From JANFXS01 sp022791155 (GTDB lineage: Bacteria > Bacillota > Clostridia > Lachnospirales > Anaerotignaceae): 54,613 bases of DNA. A program made the position numbers and the translations under genes. A model generated the notes under the pieces. That model made no database searches, had not been told where the DNA came from, and saw only the letters and a list, made by a program, of their open reading frames with translations. Positions 49,346 through 54,613 of the stretch are shown here, in pieces (position 1 is the stretch's first letter; each line of letters starts with the position of its first letter). The stretch is from positions 1 to 54,613 of the forward strand of contig CATJUX010000036.1 of NCBI GenBank assembly GCA_949743895.1. Direction: 5' to 3'.

Positions 49346-51325
49346 ATGGAGATTATTGTTGCAAAGTCGGCGGGTTTTTGTTTTGGAGTCAGCAAAGCTG
49401 TTGAAGCTGTATACAACACTCTTGGCAAAGGAAACATATACACATATGGGCCCATTATTCATAATAAAACGGTCACTGACAGCCTTGGCGAAAAAGGTGT
49501 CAAAATTGTTGACAAAATTGAAAATAAAATGGAAGGAATAATTGTGATTCGTTCGCATGGCGTTGGAAAGCAAATTTATGACGCGATTGAAAACTCTGGT
49601 CTTAAACTTGTTGACGGAACATGTCCTTTTGTGAAAAAAATTCATGACATAGTCAGCAAGGATTTTGAAGCAGGATATAAAATCATAATTATTGGTGACA
49701 AAAAACATCCAGAAGTTGCTGGAATAAATGGCTGGTGCGATGAAAGTGCCATAATCATTGAAAGCGCTGCCGAGGCTGAGAAAATTGATGTCAAGCCTGA
49801 TGAAAAATATTCAGTTGTGGTTCAAACCACGTTCAGAGAGAGCAAATTTGAGGATATACTCAAACAAATTAAAACACGAAAAATTGATGTTAAGGTTTCA
49901 AACACAATTTGCTCTGCAACAGAAAAACGTCAAAATGAAGCCGAAGTTATATCAAAAAAAGTTGACAAAATGATAGTGATTGGTGACAAAAATAGTTCAA
50001 ATACCCAAAAATTGTACGAAATTTGCAAAAAGAACTGTGATAATACGTATAATATTGAAACTTTTAAAGATTTAGTGTTGAATATTTTCGACAATAATGA
50101 TAGAATTGGTGTAACTGCTGGTGCATCAACTCCGCCAGCAATAATAAAGGAGGTTATTGGTAATATGAGTGAGAATTTAAACGAGGCAGTACAAAAAATA
50201 GAAGGAGAAGAGGAAATGTCTTTCCAGCAAATGCTGGATGAGTCATTTGTTACTTTACATACAGGTGACATTGTTAAAGGCACTGTTATTCAAATTTCCA
50301 ACGAAGAGGTTTCTGTTAATCTTGGATATAAATCTGATGGCATAATCTCGAGAGATGAATATAGCAGTGACTCCAGTGTTCTTCCAAGCAAAGAACTTCA
50401 GCCAGGAGACGAAATTGAAGTTTTTGTTGTGCGTGTTAATGATGGTGACGGGAATGTTCTTCTTTCAAGAAAACGCCTCGAATCACTTAAAGGAATGGAA
50501 GACCTTCAAAAGGCATATGAAGAAAAAACAGTTGTTGAAGGGAAGGTTACAGAAGTTGTCAAGGGCGGCATTATTGCTGTTGCCAATGGAATAAGAGTTT
50601 TTATTCCTTCATCTCAGATTTCCAACAGATTTGTTGAAGATCTTAGCGTTTATAAGGGGGAAACGCTTCAGTTTGAGATAATTGAATTTGACAACAAAAG
50701 CAAACGCCGCATAATAGGAGGGCGTAAAGCACTTATAGAAAGAGAAAATGCAGCTAAGAGAGAGGCTTTGTTTGCAACTGTGGAAGCCGGAAAGAAGGTT
50801 GTGGGAACTGTAAGCAGAATTACAGATTTCGGAGCCTTTGTGAACCTTGGCGGCATTGACGGGCTCATTCATATTTCAGAAATGAGCTGGGGGCGCATCA
50901 CAAATCCTCGTGAAATATTGAAAGAAGGAGACGAAGTTGAAGTTGTTGTTCTTGATGTAGACAAAGAAAAAGGAAAAATTTCGCTTTCTCTCAAGAGCGC
51001 CACACCAAACCCATGGTCTTTGGCAGCAGAGAAATATCCTATTGGTTCAGTTGTTGAAGGAAAAGTTGTGAGAATGGTTCCGTTTGGAGCTTTTGTTGAA
51101 CTTGAGGTTGGAGTTGACGGCCTTGTTCATATTTCACAAATTTCATCAAAACATGTTGTTAAACCTGAAGATGAGCTTAAAATTGGTGAAATTATAAAAG
51201 TCAAAGTTCTTGACGTCAATGCAGAAGCCAAGAAAATTAGTCTCAGCAAAAAGGAAGTTGATTTTCCAGCTGCCGAAACTGATGAAAATGAATGTCAGAC
51301 AGAAGTTGCGGAAGACGAACAATAA
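49346..51325 (+). CDS. ispH-rpsA: Fusion of IspH reductase and ribosomal protein S1
   Basis: 659 residues. Residues 1 to about 275 are 4-hydroxy-3-methylbut-2-enyl diphosphate reductase, with the three iron-sulfur cysteines C12 (AGFCFG), C93 (GTCPFV) and C189 (NTICSATEKRQ); it makes IPP and DMAPP in the last step of the non-mevalonate pathway. From about 290 to 640 lie four S1 RNA-binding repeats; the last two (VSRITDFGAFVNLGGIDGLI, VVRMVPFGAFVELEVGVDGL) are most typical. Such fusions are known in Clostridia. A strong internal Shine-Dalgarno AAAGGAGG (50146-50153) stands 11 bases before in-frame ATG 50165 (M274) at the domain border. Confidence 0.96.
   Translation: MEIIVAKSAGFCFGVSKAVEAVYNTLGKGNIYTYGPIIHNKTVTDSLGEKGVKIVDKIENKMEGIIVIRSHGVGKQIYDAIENSGLKLVDGTCPFVKKIHDIVSKDFEAGYKIIIIGDKKHPEVAGINGWCDESAIIIESAAEAEKIDVKPDEKYSVVVQTTFRESKFEDILKQIKTRKIDVKVSNTICSATEKRQNEAEVISKKVDKMIVIGDKNSSNTQKLYEICKKNCDNTYNIETFKDLVLNIFDNNDRIGVTAGASTPPAIIKEVIGNMSENLNEAVQKIEGEEEMSFQQMLDESFVTLHTGDIVKGTVIQISNEEVSVNLGYKSDGIISRDEYSSDSSVLPSKELQPGDEIEVFVVRVNDGDGNVLLSRKRLESLKGMEDLQKAYEEKTVVEGKVTEVVKGGIIAVANGIRVFIPSSQISNRFVEDLSVYKGETLQFEIIEFDNKSKRRIIGGRKALIERENAAKREALFATVEAGKKVVGTVSRITDFGAFVNLGGIDGLIHISEMSWGRITNPREILKEGDEVEVVVLDVDKEKGKISLSLKSATPNPWSLAAEKYPIGSVVEGKVVRMVPFGAFVELEVGVDGLVHISQISSKHVVKPEDELKIGEIIKVKVLDVNAEAKKISLSKKEVDFPAAETDENECQTEVAEDEQ
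50165..51325 (+). other. Possible internal translation unit giving free S1 protein
   Basis: The codon for M274 of the IspH-S1 fusion is preceded by AAAGGAGG with an 11-base gap, and a second candidate ATG at 50215 follows GAAGGAGAAGAGG. A product from either start would hold only the four S1 repeats (386 or about 370 residues). This is inferred from the signals alone. Confidence 0.4.
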
Positions 51326-51355
51326 AATTTGAATAGCAAATTTGTTTATGGTTTC

Positions 51356-51391
51356 AAAATGCCCCATCAGACATTTTGTTGGGGCGTTTTT
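51356..51391 (+). terminator. Terminator after ispH-rpsA
   Basis: GCCCCA (51361-51366) and TGGGGC (51380-51385), extended by AAAAT/GTTTT pairing, ending in TTTTT. Confidence 0.85.
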
Positions 51392-51587
51392 GTTGTTCAA
51401 AAATATTATTCAATAAAATAATTGTGCTTTGGAACATGTCATATTTTTTGTAATATATTATAATGTTTGATAAAGCCCATGCCTTTTTAGGTTTGGGTTT
51501 GTTAGTATACATATTTAGATGTGAAGTTTTATAAATTGCATTATTTTAACATCATTTTTAATGTTCATAAACTGTTATAATCAAATA

Positions 51588-51702
51588 AAATATTTATGAT
51601 ATATGTTGTTTTGGTTTGAGAAACATCAGAAAATGCAATTTCCAATGTCAGTGATTGGAGCCATGGCGTTTTGGGGCTTGTGAAAGCCATGGCTGTTTTT
51701 TT
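51588..51702 (+). ncRNA. Candidate small RNA with its own promoter and terminator
   Basis: An extended -10 promoter TGTTATAAT (51573-51581), with no good -35 box, precedes about 115 bases that lack an ORF. They contain a CCAAT/ATTGG hairpin (51643-51658) and end in a perfect 9-base-pair stem AGCCATGGC/GCCATGGCT (51659-51667, 51686-51694) with seven T. No gene lies between the previous terminator and this one, so the terminator needs another transcript to explain it. I do not recognise the RNA family. The remaining 51392-51863 sequence is AT-rich without other signals except the nadE terminator. Confidence 0.35.
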
Positions 51703-51816
51703 GCATATAATAAAATATTGCAGCAAAAGATGAGACAGTTTAATAGACACAATTTTCATTGCAGATTTTTGTGTTTTGGATCAATGCAGAAATATTCAGT
51801 ATTGTTCTGAGAAATT

Positions 51817-51865
51817 AAAAAATGCAGCCGGACATTTCAATTTTGAGAAATGCCCGGCATTTTTT
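51817..51865 (-). terminator. Terminator at the end of nadE (works on both strands)
   Basis: AAAAAATGC..CCGG..CATTT (51817-51837) pairs with AAATG..CCGG..CATTTTTT (51848-51865). The stem overlaps the nadE stop codon and has T runs in both directions. Confidence 0.75.
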
Positions 51866-53795
51866 ATAGTTTATTAACTTCTTCAAGCCAAATTCGGCCT
51901 TCGGCATCACTTGGCATTCTCCAGTCGCCACGAGGTGACAAATTGATTGTGCCGGCTTTTGGCCCATCTGGAAGGCATGAGCGTTTGAATTGTTGGCTGA
52001 AAAAACGTCTATAAAAGTTACGCAGCCATTTGATGAGAATTTCTCTGCTATAAACACCATTAAAAGCGTGTTCAGCAAAAAATAATATTTTAGATGGTGA
52101 AAAACCAAAGCGAACAACATAATATAAAAAGAAGTCATGAAGTTCATATGGCCCAACAATGTCTTCTGTTTTTTGAATCATCTCACCGCTGTCTGATGGC
52201 GGAAGCAATTCAGGGCTTACAGGAGTGTCCAATATATCAGCCAAAATGCGGTTTGACTTGTTGTCAAGATATTTTGAGTCTGCAACATGTTTGACAAGAA
52301 CGCGCACAAGCGTTTTTGGAATGCCGCTGTTCACGCCATACATTGACATATGATCGCCATTATATGTTGCCCAGCCTAAGGCGAGTTCTGACAAATCGCC
52401 TGTTCCAACAACAATGCCGTTTTCTTTGTTGGCTATGTCCATTAAAATTTGAGTGCGCTCACGAGCCTGTGTGTTTTCATATGTTACATCATGCACGGAA
52501 ATGTCGTGGTCTATATCCTTGAAATGTTGAATGCAAGCGTTTTTGATGGATATTTCTATAGTTGTAATATTCAGAGAATTCATTAAATTCAAAGCGTTGT
52601 TATATGTTCTGTCAGTCGTTCCAAAGCCAGGCATTGTCACACCTATTATGCTGCTTCTGGAGATGCCGATGAAATCGCTTGCTTTTGCGGTCACAAGCAG
52701 CGCCAAAGTTGAGTCAAGGCCGCCGCTTATTCCTATGACAAATTTTTTTGACTTTGTGTGAACAAAGCGTTTTGAAAGCCCAACAAGCTGAATGTTGAAT
52801 ATATCGCTGCAACGTTCATTCAATTTGCCATTGTCTGATGGAACAAAGGGTTTGCGTGCTATTGGGCGTGCAAGGCCGCTTGCACGGCTTTCTGATACAG
52901 AAAAATTGACATATCTGAAACTTTTTTGTTCATATCCTTTTGTGAAAAATGATGTATTCTTTCTTCTGTCATTGGATAAAAGCTCTGTGTCTATATCTGC
53001 AAATATGAGCTGGCTGTCTTGTGAAAATCGTTCTGTTTCTGAAAGTTTGACTCCGTTTTCATATATTACGCTGTGTCCGCTGAAAACAAGATCCTGGGTG
53101 CTTTCACCAATTCCAGCTGATGTGTATATATAAGCGCTTATTTTGGAGGCTGACTGGGCAGAAACGAGAGAGTTTCTATAATCGTTTTTGGCAGCAAGTT
53201 CGTTGCTTGCCGAAAGATTGAACAAAACAGTTGCACCGCTTGTTGCAGCAAAACTGCTTGGTGGAATTGGAGCCCACAAATCTTCGCATATTTCAAATCC
53301 AATTGAAAAGTTTTTATCTTTTTCAGACACAAAAATGATGTCATTGCCAATTGGAACGATTTGTCCACAATATTGAGTTTCTTTTTCTGAAAGTTCAAAA
53401 GCTGGTGAAAACCAGCGTTTTTCATAAAATTCATTGTAATTTGGAATATATGTTTTTGGAACAATGCCAATTATTGTTCCTCTGTTTATGATGACGGCAC
53501 AGTTGAAAAGACGGCCACTACACACAACAGGAGCACCGACAGCTATGAGCATGTCGATGTTTTTGCTCTCTTTCAACAGAAAAAAGACACTTTTTTCGCA
53601 TTCAGATATAAGTTTTGACTGAAAAAACAGATCAGCGCATGTATAGGCTGAAGTGCAAAGCTCAGGAAAGCAAAGTGCTTTAACCCCTTTTTTTTCAGCA
53701 AGTTTAATAAGTTCCAATATTTTTTTTCTGTTATATATACAATCTGAAACCTTCAGTTTTGGAACTGCTGAACCAACGCGAATAATACCATGCAT
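51864..53795 (-). CDS. nadE: Glutamine-dependent NAD+ synthetase
   Basis: 643 residues in two domains. The N-terminal nitrilase-type glutaminase has the triad E45 (FPELCTSAYTC), K114 (VPKTY) and C170 (GFEICEDLW). The C-terminal synthetase has the ATP loop GISGGLDSTLALL (SGGLDST at 357-363), GTGDLSELALGWATYNGDH and a C-terminal helix bundle. It amidates deamido-NAD with glutamine nitrogen and ATP. ATG 53795 has AAGGAGTG upstream. It stands alone on the minus strand. Confidence 0.96.
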   Translation of the reverse strand: MHGIIRVGSAVPKLKVSDCIYNRKKILELIKLAEKKGVKALCFPELCTSAYTCADLFFQSKLISECEKSVFFLLKESKNIDMLIAVGAPVVCSGRLFNCAVIINRGTIIGIVPKTYIPNYNEFYEKRWFSPAFELSEKETQYCGQIVPIGNDIIFVSEKDKNFSIGFEICEDLWAPIPPSSFAATSGATVLFNLSASNELAAKNDYRNSLVSAQSASKISAYIYTSAGIGESTQDLVFSGHSVIYENGVKLSETERFSQDSQLIFADIDTELLSNDRRKNTSFFTKGYEQKSFRYVNFSVSESRASGLARPIARKPFVPSDNGKLNERCSDIFNIQLVGLSKRFVHTKSKKFVIGISGGLDSTLALLVTAKASDFIGISRSSIIGVTMPGFGTTDRTYNNALNLMNSLNITTIEISIKNACIQHFKDIDHDISVHDVTYENTQARERTQILMDIANKENGIVVGTGDLSELALGWATYNGDHMSMYGVNSGIPKTLVRVLVKHVADSKYLDNKSNRILADILDTPVSPELLPPSDSGEMIQKTEDIVGPYELHDFFLYYVVRFGFSPSKILFFAEHAFNGVYSREILIKWLRNFYRRFFSQQFKRSCLPDGPKAGTINLSPRGDWRMPSDAEGRIWLEEVNKL

Positions 53796-54070
53796 AACAT
53801 CACTCCTTGATTAATGATAAAGCTATTAACTTTTTATATTGCTGCTGTGTTATATATAAAGCATATGAACTTTCATAAGATGTACCATTTTAATTGCAAT
53901 TAGTGCAGTATCGTTTTTATTTTAGACTTAAAATTATACCATATTTTTGCATAAAATCAAATGCATGTTCTTAGTTATGGCCTTTAAGGCTAAAATTATT
54001 TGTTATAATTAGATGGATAATTATATACATATATAGATTTTTATTTTGGAAAATTTAATTGTTTTTTATC

Positions 54071-54100
54071 TGAATAAAATATTTCTAAAAAACAATAATA
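54071..54100 (+). promoter_or_regulatory. Possible sigma-G/sigma-F-like sporulation promoter
   Basis: TGAATA (54071-54076), a 17-base spacer and AATAATA (54094-54100). The forespore consensus is roughly TGAATA-N17/18-CANNNTA; the only mismatch is the first base of the -10. It lies 56 bases before the SASP-like start codon. The rest of the 53796-54155 gap is AT-rich and unremarkable. Confidence 0.35.
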
Positions 54101-54155
54101 GTATGGCAGGCAGTGATAAACACAGCCGCAAAAAATATTAAGGGAGTGTTTCTTT

Positions 54156-54323
54156 ATGGACAAAAAGTCTACTAAATCTGGTTCAAGCAGTTCAAGCAAA
54201 AGCACAGAAAAAAAGATGGACAGAACAGAATTTGCTCAGGAATATAACTTGAATACTGAAAAAAGCCAAAAATCAAGCTCAAACAAAAGTGAAAAAACAA
54301 ACAAAACAAACAAAACAAACTAA
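54156..54323 (+). CDS. Small acid-soluble spore protein-like protein
   Basis: 55 residues, from ATG with AAGGGAG nine bases upstream. Composition is extreme: Lys, Ser, Thr, Asn and Gln make up most of it. Residues 22-32 read DRTEFAQEYNL, which resembles the germination-protease (GPR) cutting site of spore proteins (TEFASE in gamma-type, EIAQEFG in alpha/beta-type). Both flanks are low complexity, ending in KTNKTNKTN. Size and composition also fit gamma-type SASP, though it is more basic. Alternatively it is an unrelated disordered protein. A strong hairpin follows. Confidence 0.5.
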   Translation: MDKKSTKSGSSSSSKSTEKKMDRTEFAQEYNLNTEKSQKSSSNKSEKTNKTNKTN

Positions 54324-54401
54324 TTTATAAAACGATATTTTTATATATGAAAAATCGCTGTGTGTTTTGAGTCAATCGGTGTCAAAGATTGATTGAAAAA
54401 T

Positions 54402-54435
54402 AGCCTGATTGCAAATATTTATTTGCAATCAGGCT
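54402..54435 (+). terminator. Long hairpin after the SASP-like gene
   Basis: AGCCTGATTGCAAAT (54402-54416) and its exact inverse (54421-54435) form a 15-base-pair perfect stem with a 4-base loop. No T run follows, but the stem is very stable. Confidence 0.6.
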
Positions 54436-54524
54436 TAAGTTCGTTATAAATAGTCATGAAAACTAAAATTTTGCTGTTTTTTTGTGTTTTTAAGAAAAAA
54501 GACAAAAAACATAATCGACAGTAC

Positions 54525-54552
54525 TTGACAAAGCCAAAAAAGTGAGTATAAT
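54525..54552 (+). promoter_or_regulatory. Strong sigma-A promoter of a transcript leaving the window
   Basis: Perfect TTGACA (54525-54530) and TATAAT (54547-54552) with a 16-base spacer. The presumed transcript start, about 54560, is followed by a GC-rich purine-loaded leader (GGGGGCGGAGAGGCCGGGCGAC) running to the edge. This looks like a structured RNA or riboswitch/T-box-type leader, but too little is present to name it. Confidence 0.7.
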
Positions 54553-54613
54553 AAGTGAATGTTGCGGGGGCGGAGAGGCCGGGCGACAAGAAAGAGCAAT
54601 AAAAATCAGTGAA

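Noticed and set aside
51864..53133. Plus-strand frames inside nadE
   Set aside because: nadE on the minus strand has full catalytic motifs over the entire length.

Overview
The window looks like chromosomal DNA of an anaerobic, probably spore-forming low-GC Gram-positive bacterium (Bacillota, class Clostridia). The evidence is: AT-rich DNA with purine-rich Shine-Dalgarno sites and many GTG/TTG starts; SepF, YlmG, YlmH, DivIB, Sbp and a YlxM-Ffh pair; an IspH-ribosomal protein S1 fusion; a four-subunit 2-oxoacid:ferredoxin oxidoreductase; and a 55-residue protein that resembles a small acid-soluble spore protein. I saw no rRNA, tRNA, CRISPR array, transposase or prophage.

Layout. 1-1.4 kb: edge of a GC-rich palindromic repeat and a DegV fatty-acid-binding protein. 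1.4-1.9 kb (minus): a stand-alone effector-binding domain protein. 2.1-13.5 kb: a long division and chromosome-maintenance operon: HlyD-like adaptor, YggS, SepF, YggT, YlmH, AroB, LspA, RluD (frameshifted), SMC, FtsY. 13.5-17.3 kb: YlxM, Ffh, S16, KhpA, RimM, TrmD. 17.4-23.1 kb: a dcw-type cluster: MurA, FtsQ/DivIB, DUF881, Sbp, FtsZ, followed by a second, diverged FtsZ in tandem. 23.3-37.0 kb: a Ter (tellurite-type) stress-response island: rhomboid protease, a long YceG-like protein, TelA, two TerD proteins, a Ca2+-type P-ATPase, a lipoprotein, then a four-gene module predicted to make a small molecule (HAD, CitE-like lyase, PRTase-TRSP, StiP). 37.4-40.7 kb: P-loop ATPase plus 2-oxoacid:ferredoxin oxidoreductase. 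41.2-46.1 kb: nitroreductase, DUF305 protein, DacF-type carboxypeptidase, RluB-type pseudouridine synthase, GNAT acetyltransferase. 46.4-51.3 kb: histidine phosphatase, HI0933-type flavoprotein, chorismate mutase, Cmk, IspH-S1. 51.9-53.8 kb (minus): glutamine-dependent NAD synthetase. 54.2 kb: the SASP-like small gene, then a strong promoter whose transcript runs off the window.

How the genes work together. The left half joins envelope growth and division (MurA, LspA, DivIB, SepF, FtsZ) with chromosome organisation (SMC), membrane targeting (FtsY, Ffh) and ribosome/RNA maturation (S16, RimM, TrmD, YlmH, RluD). SepF is expected to tether FtsZ through the FtsZ C-terminal peptide; both FtsZ copies keep a recognisable version of that peptide. 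The Ter island combines Ca2+-binding TerD proteins, a Ca2+-pump-like ATPase and a predicted metabolite pathway.

The most unusual points are the tandem FtsZ paralogue (about 65% identical to its neighbour over the first 240 residues by ungapped hand count, with changes at GTP-binding loops), the Ter island headed by a rhomboid protease with an internally repeated YceG protein, the SASP-like gene with a sigma-G-like promoter, the single-base break in rluD, and a Rex-like palindrome before the oxidoreductase operon. All function calls come from reading motifs and gene order; no database search was possible.
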